Shown here piece by piece: positions 28,671 through 40,200 of a stretch of DNA of 64,000 bases. The position numbers and the translations under genes are program-made. The notes under the pieces were generated by a model. The model did no database searches. It was not told where the DNA came from and saw only the letters and a list, made by a program, of their open reading frames with translations. The stretch comes from Hirudo medicinalis (Eukaryota; Annelida; Clitellata; Hirudinida; Hirudinidae), in NCBI GenBank assembly GCA_011800805.1, contig MPNW01000087.1, positions 1 to 64,000 of the forward strand. Direction: 5' to 3'. Within the stretch, counting starts at the first letter, position 1. Every line of letters starts with the position of its first letter.

Positions 28671-29957
28671 TGCAAAAACATGTTTTTTTATTATTATTTA
28701 AAATGTCAATAACATGTAACAGAATTAATTTTTAATAAGTAAATTTTTAATAAAAAAAAAGAATTTCAAAAGCAACGTCAGCTAAATTACATCATCACGT
28801 AACAACAGTTTCATCATTTGAACTTTCATCATCTGTGATAGTTGTGGACAAGATCTGAAAAAGTTTTAAATTTCGTGAAATAAAGGAATTTCCCTGCTCG
28901 ATCTGTTGTCAGCCTATTACGTTTCACTGTTTGAATGTTAGAATAAGTGCTGCAACTTCTTTCACAAGCTGCAGTTGTTGCTGGTAAAGAATATTTTTAT
29001 AGCCACTTTTGAGAGTGGTCGTGATGAACGCATCCCTTTCCACCACGTCAAGGGTTCAATTAGTGTTGTGGATTCCAAAATAAATTCCCACAATCCATTT
29101 TTATATAGATAATTGGATAAATCGGTCATTACTTCAGAAGCATTCAGTCAAATGTTTTGTCAGGTTGCTTATTAATTCACTTGCATCAACTAGATCTTCT
29201 TCACTGAAGAACGGTTTGTCAATGTTGCGAGGGTCCAGTCGGTGAGCAACTCCAGAAATCTTTTTCAAACTTTTTTTATCTGAAAGAGCTGTTTTTGTCT
29301 TTTGTAGTTCATATTCAGAGAATAATTTATGAAGTATGCACTCAAAAAATATACTATCCAGCTCTGAAAATAATTTCGACATGATGGATATCTGGGGTTT
29401 ATCTGCTTCAGTTATTGTGATCTTCTCTGAAATTGGTTCCAATGTCAAAAGATCGCGCAGCTTATCCCAGAATACATCACTCAAGATTGATGCCTTCATC
29501 TCTTTAGAAATGACAGTCTGGACTTCAGACTTAATGCCAATTGTTGCAGTTCATTTTTGTTATTTTCAAAACTTTCCAAACAAATGATATCGGAACCCTA
29601 CCTGGTTTTGGGAGTTTCAATGCAACAGTGGCTTTTGTCTGATGAACTTTTGATTTCAGTATTCCATAAAATTTTTGACTCCTTTTAATTTCTTTAATGC
29701 TGGATAATTGCTAACAACATCTTGTACACTTGGAAGTTTGCTAAAACTACTCTTGCTTCCGGCAAAAACCGGCGTTTTCAGAGTGATACGGTCAAAAAGG
29801 GAACAAATAATCAATACCAAAGTTTTAAAATTACAGATATCACAAAAACCACAATTATTTTTAAATTTCTAACAATTTATTTGATATTGTTTTTTTTTTT
29901 TGGCCTCTTGAAATATTTGACAAAAAATTTGAAATAAAACTTTTGAAATAAAACATT
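28671..29957 (-). mobile_element. hAT transposon remnant inserted in a LINE fragment
   Basis: On the minus strand, SDVFWDKLRDLLTLEPISEK and the surrounding segment (29499-29134) match the region before the hAT insertion domain. Downstream at about 29010-28850, TTAACERSCSTYSNIQTVKR and NRLTTDRAGKFLYF match the C-terminal dimerisation block. Frames are broken. The outer limits are inferred from where the LINE similarity stops and restarts; I did not identify clean terminal repeats. Confidence 0.65.
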
Positions 29958-30200
29958 TGAAATATTAAGCTCGCATCACTACTCGCACCGATCAGATCTG
30001 CAACAAGAGGCTCCCTCGTGAAATCATCTGCCAGACGTGCGACCCTGGATGGCAGGTCTATAGACGTTGTTGGCCCACAGATTTGGAATAGACTCCCCCT
30101 TTTCGATTACCAACACTGACCCAGCCGCGTTTTACTCCGCCCTCACAACTTTCTTCAGAGAAAGCTACCCTAAAGTGGTCTTGAAGTTCTGTTTGAACAT
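29958..30200 (+). pseudogene. LINE (CR1-like) C-terminal fragment, right half
   Basis: The plus strand encodes ARITTRTDQ and then RATLDGRSIDVVGPQIWNRL, the conserved end of CR1/L2-type LINE polyproteins (G-x-x-x-W-N-x-L-P). It is in the same orientation and order as the fragment at 28355 and is interrupted by the hAT remnant. Confidence 0.65.
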
Positions 30201-30419
30201 ATGCCACTCTAATCAAACTCTGAATCGTTGTCTTTATAATAATTATATATTCTTTGGTTTTTGAAATTCCACAATGAAACTTTTCTTTTAGTTGCATCAG
30301 CTCCATTATCTTATCTCGCTATTTTGAATACAACGGAAATATTAGGAAAAGTGTATGTAAGGTTGTTGACTGAGTTTAAAAAAAATATCTTCAGCATTTG
30401 TTGAAAGAATATTCTCTCT

Positions 30420-31100
30420 GGAGGTCTCCCGACTAATCAGCTCTCTCCCAAATAAACAATGCAAGATGGACTCCATCCAAACCTGGCTTCTTAAGGAGCT
30501 CTCTGTGCTAATAACCCCCCTTTTATTGTCTCACTATTTAATAAATCTCTCACATCTCTTGAGGTTCCCTTACTTTTCAAGGTTGCCCAGGTTAGACCTG
30601 TGATAAAAAAAACATTCTTGACCAGAATCAGCCATTATCATTCCGATCAATATCTAACCTCAGTGTTATCTCAAAAGAGCGACTGGTTTTGAGTTGTATC
30701 CTGGTCTATCTTGAGACTAATTCATTGCTTCCGTCAACTCAGTCGACCTAGCGTCAGCACCACTCCACTGAGACTGTTATGTTAAAGCAAGTCTCGGATA
30801 TATGGATGGCGATTGATAGAGGGGATATGGTTCTTCTCCTTCTTCCTGATATGTCTGCTGCATTCGACACATTTGGTCACAGTTTTCATTGAGAGACTCG
30901 ACAAAACAATTGCTGTTCGCCAGACAACTTTGGGCTGGTTTGAATCACAGCGAAAAAACAAACGAACTCATCTCATTGCCACAACATCTTCTTTTCTCCA
31001 CATACGTCGCTGAAATTGAGCAACTTGTAGCTCGTCATGGCTTTCTCCAGTGTGCTGACGACACCCAAATATACGCATCGTGAAAACCATATGGAATGCT
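30420..31100 (+). pseudogene. LINE reverse transcriptase fragment
   Basis: The plus strand reads MDSIQTWLLKELSVLITPLL and then FKVAQVRPVIKKTF. Across frameshifts it continues to TLGWFESQRKNKRTHLIATT and, after a frame change, to EIEQLVARHGFLQCADDTQI. These are RT motifs in the correct order, with the catalytic Y/C-A-D-D-T-Q box at about 31050. Several stops show it is inactive. It is in the same direction as the adjacent LINE C-terminal fragments but belongs to a separate copy, because its order is RT after C-terminus. Confidence 0.75.
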
Positions 31101-31738
31101 TCATCTTGCCCTCCGCAAGTTGGACTTCGTCGAGCCGACTCAGGTTGAACTCTCGACAAGACGGAAGCCATCTGTGGTTTCATTCTTCTCCTCGATGCAT
31201 TTTCATCCCATCAATTCAGGAGCCATTATTACCCCATGCTCACGTAATTCGGGTTGCTGCTTGCTGTTACACCAAGCTTCGAGTCCTCAAGGAAGTAGAA
31301 CCATTGGTCCTATGTGAAATTTTCATTTCTCTTATTGTTGAAAGAAGGAACAGCATGTAGGAGTTTCTGATAATTTGGCGCCTTTCCCCTTAACATTATT
31401 AATTTGATATCCAATTTTGAAAATTTGGTGTCCCCGTACTACGTTACAAATTATCATAGCAGTGACATTGTCTAAGATGTGAAATTTTATGAATAAAACA
31501 TTGTTTCAATCTAAAATAAGGAAAAAACTCATATAAATATTAAATTCTAAAATTTTGTAGAACTAAATATATCACATGAACTAGAATTAGAACTTAAATT
31601 ATTTTGAGAACCAGATAAATAATTAAAGCTAAAATTATTTTTAGAACCAAAATAACGCTATTTCACATATATTCCAATTGAGCTTTGATATTTTTGGGAA
31701 TTGTGTTTGCCTCCAGTTGCAGACACTGGACTCAATCA

Positions 31739-31844
31739 AATGCAAGCTTGCCAGCACTGCCGTAAGAATATGGTTGAGGAGACTGTCACTTACTTAAGGA
31801 AGAACTTTCGCCTTCTTTGGCAGTGCTGGCAAAGCATTTGCATT
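31739..31844. repeat. Inverted repeat / hairpin
   Basis: Arm one is aatgcaagcttgccagcact plus gcc (31739-31761). Arm two, ggcagtgctggcaaagcatt plus tgcatt (31819-31844), is its reverse complement apart from a three-base insertion and one difference. The loop is about 57 bases. It could be a short MITE or a hairpin RNA locus. Confidence 0.7.
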
Positions 31845-32519
31845 CATGCAGTCAGAGATGCCTTTTCAGCTTTTTTCCGTGGGGAAATCGCTCTGACTGA
31901 CAAGATGACCTTTTGTTCCTTCTTACTTTTACTTGTTGTTTCTCTTTTTGAGCACCTCGTATTTCGAATATGCATGTATTACTTTTTCTACTCTTAGTTT
32001 TTTTTTACTATTTTCACTCTTCCTCCTGCTCCTCACTCTGATATGATATTGAATATGATAAAAGTCAATAAAACTATTTCATATATGTCTTTGAAGACAC
32101 TAATGACATCGCTTCCAAACCGATAGATTAATTAAATTTATTTTAATCATGTAATTAAGTCTATTTTAATACTTTACTTTTCTCGTCATCTTTATCAGTT
32201 TCGTTTGCTGGCAATTTATTTTATTTAAAGTTTTGTGCATAATTAACTGGTTTAGCCGAAGGCTCTGGTGATGCCTGAAATTCAAATGGCCAGCTCTTAG
32301 TCATCCATTCAAACACACGAAAGTCTTTAAAAAAATATCCGGAGAACAGCAGTTTCAGTGGAATGGTATTGACGATAGGCAGACTGCTCAGGAAGAAGGT
32401 TGTGGAGATTTAGGTGATCTACGTATATTAGACTGATCCTGGTAATGAAATAAACTTTAGAAGCAGATTAAACAATTTGTAAAAAGCAGCAAAGCAATTC
32501 TCCACAATACCGCGCAATG

Positions 32520-32760
32520 TACAACAATTTATAGGATATTTAAGGAATATGAACAGCAAATTAAATGGAACAGAATTATTATATTTAATTTCAATAGATA
32601 TAGTTGAATATAACCTACCGTGAACGGTTGAAACTTATCAAGCAGATTGAAATCAGCAAAGCCGTTCAGACATTTGTAGAAGAGGCAAAAGTCATTTATA
32701 AGTCTGAGTTCTTCTAACGATCTTAGGTATACCTTTAGAACTTTTAGTATAAATATAATA
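32520..32760 (-). pseudogene. Possible LINE RT C-terminal trace
   Basis: The minus strand reads YLRSLEELRLINDFCLFYKC followed by LNGFADFNLLDKF. This resembles the SLE.RR...L...YK.LNG segment after the RT domain of jockey/I-type LINEs. It is short, and the downstream part is not recognisable. Confidence 0.4.
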
Positions 32761-33230
32761 CATAATAAAAAAATTATGTTCACGCCATGAGTGTCCACAT
32801 GACAAGCTCCGTACTAAATCAGCGTTATGGGTGCTTATTGGTGCATTATTTCCTATTAGTCTTTTCCTCTTTTATTTGCATTGAAATCAATTAATAAGAA
32901 TAAGAAAGAAATACAAACAAAATAAATCAACTCATCTCAAAAGACATTCCTAAGGGAAATGTATCTTGGAGTGCCTACTTTAAGAAATGAAAATTGGGCA
33001 GAAATAAAATTTTCCAAAATTTGACATAGGTTCTGCCAAATCCATATGTGTTTTACCTTGGAAGCTGTTCATTTTTTCTGTTTGCTTATTTGTTTGATTA
33101 TTCTGGACTGTGAATAGACTCTTTGCTTAGACTCTTGTCATTCAATAAATCAATAAATACAATCAGATGTGCAAGTAGTCTGATTTCTGGAATTTGTATT
33201 TAGTCGATATTTTTAATGCCTCCAAATGTG

Positions 33231-33380
33231 AAGGCACAATCGCCCGACAATTTATATAGCGCCACTACCCAAAGGGCGCTCCCTGGTGGTGCAGGCCGGG
33301 TTGCGAACACGACTTATTGCGATTGTTGCCATTAACTCTGCACGCAGGAACGCAACCCATTGAGCTAACCTGCACGCCTC
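33231..33380 (-). mobile_element. tRNA-derived SINE copy (family A), best preserved
   Basis: On the minus strand the unit runs from an A box, ggttagctcaatgggttgcg, through a cgtgttcgcaacccggcc B box. It ends in a region rich in ggcgctatataaattg, then gggcgattgtg. The tail resembles the 3' ends of L2/CR1-type LINEs, which would supply the enzymatic machinery. Confidence 0.75.
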
Positions 33381-33639
33381 ACCAAGACGAGATTCGAAAT
33401 TTTTTATTTTTTGTATTTTTTGTATTTTATAAATTTTATCTAAAATTTTTCGAATAAAAAAAGTTTTTATATGGTTGTTTGGAATAGTTGGTGATAATTG
33501 GTGATAGTAATTACAGACATTCGATGTCTAATGAACCAGGCATTGTTAACGTTAGTTATTAAAGTATAGCAATTATGAAATTAAGGTTGGTAAGCGTAAA
33601 TCATAATGTAATGTAATGCTTACAAAAATATTGTTTGTG

Positions 33640-34095
33640 AAAAGATTTTTACGATTCGTGAGTGAGACGATGATGATTTGGGGAGGAATTTCCAGCAAAA
33701 GATTAACTTTGGCCTTTCTGGGTGGAGATAGTCTTCAGTAGATTACATCAAAGTATTAGATGATCAACTCCAGCCTTTTGGGGAATTTAATATGGAGGAA
33801 ATTTTTTCTATTGCAAGATAATTTCCAAGTTGACGAAGACATTGGTCCAAAGTAGAAATTTGAAAGTTATGAATTGGCTAGCCAGTTCTCGAGACTTAAA
33901 TCTTACTGAAAACGGATAAAAAATCTGGATAATGTTATTGAAACTGGTTTAACATAGGAAGGCAGTTCCATCCCAAATCTGACCTGGAAAACGCCATTAG
34001 GAGAGCTTGGAAAGAATTGGGAGGAAAATTCATATAAACTTTAATAAAATCAATGGATAACAGATGTTTTAAAGTAATTGAGAATACAGGAAACA
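33640..34095 (+). pseudogene. Tc1/mariner transposase remnant
   Basis: The plus strand encodes MMIWGGISSKRLTLAFLGGD, then YIKVLDDQLQPFGEFN and FFLLQDNFQVDEDIG, the second catalytic aspartate region. After frame changes comes DLENAIRRAWKELGGKFI and then TLIKSMDNRCFKVIENTG. These match the DDE transposase C-terminal half. Internal stops show it is inactive. Confidence 0.75.
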
Positions 34096-34209
34096 TTATT
34101 TTCTATTAAAAAATATTTCGTTTCGTTTGTTTTTTTACATGAGTTTTAGTCATTTTAGACGTTTTTTGAATTTTTAAATTAATATTTTAACGAAAAGTTC
34201 AGAGATAAT

Positions 34210-34212
<3 letters not shown>

Positions 34213-34241
<29 letters not shown>
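34213..34241. repeat. (AT)n microsatellite
   Basis: An uninterrupted run of ta dinucleotides follows cacacaca in AT-rich non-coding DNA. Confidence 0.9.
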
Positions 34242-37200
34242 GTTACAAGGCATACTAAAATTTCACCAAAATCATATTTTATTTAGTGAGTTATGAAATT
34301 ATGGGGTGTCCTCATGGTTTCCGTTAGACTGCTAGACGTATTGTTATTACACCCAAATCTATATATATCTGCCAGTCCATGCATTAATCCATAAATATTC
34401 AAAAACATTATATAAAATATGTATCATAATATATTAATAATAACATTATCTATGATAACAATTATTATTATAATTAATAATAATTAATAACAATTAACGA
34501 TTTATAATATTGTTGAAATAAACCGGGGGTCCGTAAACTTGGGAAGTTTTCTAGTAAGTTTATTGAGCAAGTATTCGGTTAATAGGACTGAATAATCGAG
34601 TTGAGAATTTGTGTGGAACTGTAAGATTTGTAGTAACTGGTGTGAGATTTTTGAATCTTATGAGATCATGTGGGATGTCTTTAAACTTAATCGGTGATCA
34701 TTAGTTGTAGTTAGTTGTAGAAGATTCTAAATATAACAATAACTTAATTAATAAACTTAATTAATATAAACTTAATTACAAAAACTGGTTTTTCGCATTA
34801 TCAATAGCATAAACTCTATGAATAGGAAGAATTATAATGGTTACTTTGAAACTACTAGATATTTTTTTAGAGAAATGTCATTCAACAAAATACCTTAAAC
34901 ACAGACATTAAATCCACAAAAGAAACTAAAATAAAATAACTCAAGGGTAAGCCTTAAGGAAGCTCTCGCTTCTGACTGACTCTCTCAATAACAAATTATT
35001 ATTAGATATTGAATCTAATGTAATCAATGAATAAATTGAATCAATGTAAGGAAATAAAAACTTATGAACCAATTAAAGAATAATGCGCATTATGTACAAT
35101 TTATGAGATTTTTAACGTAATAGGTAAAGAAGATTGAAGTTGATTTTTCACTGTTGAGGGAATTAAAGAATATAATCTTGGACCGTAACATTGAAAAGAT
35201 ATTAAATTTACTTTTCCTTTTTTTAAATGTACATCGAACACTTTTAGATGATTTTTAGATGTTCTTACCGCATTCGAGTTTTAGTTGATTTACTGCATTA
35301 TTTTATTCGTTTCTATTCCAATCCGTTGATTGTTCTTTAATTTTAATTTTCCTTTATTCTAAGAAAATTATGAAAATGTGCTTAAAATATGGTTATTTCG
35401 ATCATTATCGAGAATGGTGCGTGAGTGAATGAGTGAGTACGAAGGGCACGTGAGCATGCATTTACCGACTTTCTATTTAAAGAGCATTTTGTCGCTATCT
35501 CACATGTCGTCTTGTCCATAAATAAATTGGAGATTGCAGAGGATGCTTGCTACGATATTATGCAAGGATTGTAATTTAGGAAACGTTTGCAATTTCACTG
35601 CACTTGGATTGTCACTTACCACTTTCAGAAATAAAGGTATTTTTTTCTATCTCCAGCAGTCTAAGTTTCAAGACAGTTTAACTTCAATATTTGGTCAATG
35701 GCAAATGTCAATTAATATTAAGTACACAAATAAAGACAAATATTATTCAAATTAAGTACGAAAGAAGATGCACAAGCTGTGACCAGTTCATTAATTAAAG
35801 AGATTAAATACATGCAAATGTACTTAAATAAACGTCCAGATTGACAAAAATTATCGTGAAACATAAAATCATCCCGATGATAATTTCGTCATATGTTATT
35901 TTTCATTCGTTGAAAAAAATCTTTAAGATAAAAAAAATGCTGGTTTCCAGATTTTGTCGCACTGATGAAAAATTTTAGTTTTATGGTTTCTTGCGAAACT
36001 TCCGTCGATAATTTTTTCAATATGAGCTGCTGGCAACAGATTTCATGAGGAGTGTGTTCAATAAACATTTGGCATACCGGCCAATCTATAAATTTATATT
36101 TATTTTTTTTATAAATTATTAGTTCATTGTTATAATTCTCTTTTAGTATAATTGCTATACAGCTTGAGGATCATATTCGAACAATTTGTTACAAGTTCAC
36201 GTTATCTCAAGATTGTCAAAATCTCAACGAAATCAGTAAAGTCCAAATTTCATGAATAACCACATCATCGTCCATTCACCCGATTGGGACTTGTCATCAA
36301 ATTTTTACGGAAGCAACTTATCAACTTATCTAATCATAGACTTTATTAGACTGTTTGAAGTTGATATGTTTTTTAAACGTTTTATTTACTCATTTTGTTT
36401 AAGTAACCGAAAGACAAGTCAGCCTATTCAAATATGACAATGAATAATTTAAGTTGATTTATTATTTTTCAAACAAATATGAAACTGTAAGGAATATCTC
36501 AAGGTGAAATAAAAACAAAACAAAAACTTCAAATTCAATCAACAAAAACATCGATGATTTTACGTAAACGTCATTTAAGAGATTATCGGATGATATTTCT
36601 CATAATGTTGATAAGGGCTTTTTTATTTATGGTTATTCTGGTTGTTTTACTTGGAATTCAACTTTTTTTAAATAAGCAAATTTTTAACCAATGAGATTAC
36701 TATGAAAATATTAGTTTGTTGGTCTTTAGATAAGAGAATGTACGTATGGTTTTTGTCTTACAATCGTTTGTGTGTTGCGAAGCATCATATCCTCTAAAAA
36801 TAATGTATATTAAACAACAAATTACGCAACGACACAATTACATTATTTTTAGGAGAAAATTTTCTTCATTGCAAACTATTTTTACTTTCCTTTCCCTTAA
36901 ATTACTATTTAATTTTTTTAATTACCATTTACCATTCTTAAATACTACTGCTTTATTAACATTCGAGGCTTACCATGAATATTCTAAAACACAAATGATG
37001 GAAACTAATGATAGTATACTTTCTTCAAGCGAACCGTCATTTACAATGTCTTCAAAATATTTTATTAACTTGCAGATTCGTGAGGATAATGTGACAATGT
37101 TTTGAAATTTAGCCATTTAATGGAACAAATAACTCAAAAAAGCATGTTGCAATGCAAATCAATGAAATCAATATAATAATTAGTGATGACATTTAGTTTA

Positions 37201-37278
37201 TCGTTTTTATTATTTTTTAACATTTACGATTGATGGCTTTCAGTGAATGTTAAATGAGAAGATGACGATTAATTCGAC
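34242..37278. other. Gene-poor AT-rich DNA
   Basis: No gene, tRNA or transposon is supported. Short AT-rich open frames (for example 36746-37105 on plus) are compositionally ordinary and match no family I know. The region may hold the promoter and upstream untranslated exons of the Ig-domain gene. Confidence 0.35.
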
Positions 37279-40200
37279 ATGTTGATCGTTTTGAGGCCAG
37301 CAAGATTGAGTCCTTATGCCTTCATCACCGTTTTCCTTAGGGGTGAGTTTCAAGCAAGTATTAACTTGAACTGTAAATTATTTATTTGATGTCGAGCTAT
37401 ATCGCAGCATCTTTTGATTTTCATTGAAACAACGTAAGGCAAAGTAATATTACTACAGTCAATTTTCGAATAAAATAATGTTTTCTCTCAAGTTTTCTTT
37501 AAAGACTTTCAGGAGGTGTTGGATTTTAGAACAATTGTAGACTCGTTTTCTTTATTGGAATGAAATGTTAGTACTTTAGGTTATGTCATGATGTCGAGTA
37601 AGACATTATTGTGCAAAGTGATATTTCTTTGTCACATTTATTTGCTCCAGGATTTCAAAGATTAAACTTCAAATGACGATGAAAATTCACATTTGATAAT
37701 CAAAAATGATAAATGTTTTAAAGCTTTAGAGCTTCTCCTTTCATTTTGTGATTTAATAACTCTGATTATCTTTCTTGAAATTATCTTCCATAACATCTAC
37801 AAATTTAGGTTTTTATATTTTCGTTGTTATTCCCTTGTTATTTATTGTTCTCTATTTATTGTATTTTTAAGACCTAAGCATTTGTAAAAATAAATTGTAG
37901 TCACCATCAACTTCCTTTTATCAACAAGCTAAATTAATAAACCTCAAAACGAATTGCAAACTGTTTTGGCTTCGTTACTTTTTTTTTCTAGTTATTCTCG
38001 TTCCAATACTACAGAAATTATTAGAAACCGATATCGTATGCTATTTCTTGAATTCTTCTGAAGAAATATTTTTTGTATGCTGTCATTAAAAGAGAATAAA
38101 ATTTTCAGCAAATCGAAGATGGATGATGACATGTTTGCGAGTGCAGCAACTATTGGGGTCAGTTTAGAAAATTGAAAGAAATTTCGCCCATTCATATTCT
38201 GGCGGATCTGCGATGTAATTAAACAAAGATACTTATTAAAATGAGATGTATAAATTACATATCATATTGAATTTCCACATAAAGTGTAATTTAATCCTTC
38301 ATTTATAAGGTGAGTTAGTGTGCAGGGCCTCTAAACCATTTTTATTTTTTAAAGTTTTTAGAAAGCAAGTCGTCAAACAAATCGTAATAATGTAGGCTCA
38401 TATTTGCTTTCTTTAAATTAATGCAAAATTGCGGTTGTAATAGCAAAAATATTTCTATACTTTTTATGCCTTACCAGCAAGTATTCGTTCATAAGTCATC
38501 ATTGCACTTGAGTCGGTTTGGCAGTAATATTATTATGTTATGGGAATAAATTATAAACTTTAATATTTTAAGATCCGGGCGAGATCCCTAAAAAGTTGCC
38601 CGACCCTTGGGCACTTGGCCTCCTGCCCCCTCCTCTTGGCGGCCCTGTTAATGGATCGGTTATAAAGGTGCTACATTTATTATACATGTTTGGTGCAAAG
38701 TTTGAACCCTCGGAGAGTTCTTCCCATGACGGCAAAAGCTGTTCTCAATCCATTTTGCTCCATCATGCGCACTTATTTTCTGTTGTAGAACTGAGGTGAT
38801 TATGGTTACATACCACTGATGCTCAAGTATATGGAGCTTACAAAGCTGTATCTATTATTATTGCTACTTAAATTGTTGTTTTTAAAAGAAAGTACGAAGA
38901 TGGATTAGAGCTGATTATTCAGGAAAGAAGGAAGAAGCAATTAACCAAGGCAGGGCTGCATGGTAACAACATATAGAAGATGTCTCTAATCCTGCTAGCT
39001 TTTTTTATGCGATCGCTATTGACCAGCTACCTTCTAATTTGCTAAGGTCTAGCAGAACCATCATACGTGATATCTGCTGTTGGACAGAGGCATTCCACCA
39101 CGTCTTTTCAAATTGCACTTATGCCCAGAGTTGTTGTTAAACACGTCAACGTGCTTCAGAAAATGAGGGAAACCTTCAAAGCAGTTGCCAAAGTGAACGA
39201 TCGCATGACTGCAACGCAAAATGAGAATTTGAAGGAAGTCTTCTGACGCTCATGGAACGGGATAAGCCGGAGAAAGAATCATCGTTAAAACATTGGTTTT
39301 TCGAGGGATAATGCAACTGGTTTCAGGTTTGGTATAAGCATCCCCATCGTCCGGAGAAGGCGAAGCTACTTTGTGACGTTTGTGCAGAAAGTCTCTGGCT
39401 GGCGTCGAAGCCACACGAGAGAAGGTTAAAATGCTAAATGAGCCTCGTGGACGAACCATTGAGAATTCCCCAGTCAGAATCCCGTAATTAAAAAGTTCTC
39501 TAATTGATCACTTATTAATGTGTCACTTTTAGAATAGACTAATAACATCAAATAAGGTGATTAATTAAATTAATACCTGGTCGTAAATTATGAACAAGAA
39601 GTTAGATATAAACAATTTAAATACTGCGACCTCCTAAGAGTTGAATAATATTTATTAATATTATTAATTAATAATTAATCTTTAAGTTAATTGATAATTG
39701 TTACTTTAATCAACATTCACGGTGGTTTATATTTATAAAAACGTTTCATATTTTATATGAATCCGTCGAAGAATAAAGACGAGGGTATGTAATTGTTAGA
39801 TGTAAGGTAGAAGATTGACAGAAGATAGAACAAGCAGCCTATTTGCTTTGCTTCTCATCTGGAAGAAGTCAACAAAAGAGGACATTTACGACTTTTCGAT
39901 GACACTTACATCGATATCCAGTTTGCTTCTCCTATAATTTCTTTTCGCACGCGCAACTTCAGGGCTTCAAAATCTTTTGAAGTATGTAGAAAATTATTAA
40001 TTTCGGTGAGAATAAGAGCAACGTTTCCCTTTATAAATTGTTATTTCCCAGAACAGATTTTAAAATAATATTTTTAATTAAGCCTAAGACTTAACTAAGA
40101 CGTGATATTTGAATTATTTTTAAAAATAATTCATTAAATTAAGATTTTTAATTTAGGTACTTTAATTCATTAAATTCATTTTAAAGCTTTGTCGGTGTTT

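Larger units (their letters stand above)
31101..33230. other. Intergenic DNA
   Basis: No gene supported. It holds the hairpin at 31739-31844 and a weak LINE C-terminal trace at 32520-32760 (both listed separately). The rest is AT-rich sequence in which I see nothing. Confidence 0.4.

Noticed and set aside
36746..37105. 119-codon open frame on plus
   Set aside because: Phe/Leu/Lys-rich composition typical of AT-rich random frame, no motif, no splice context.
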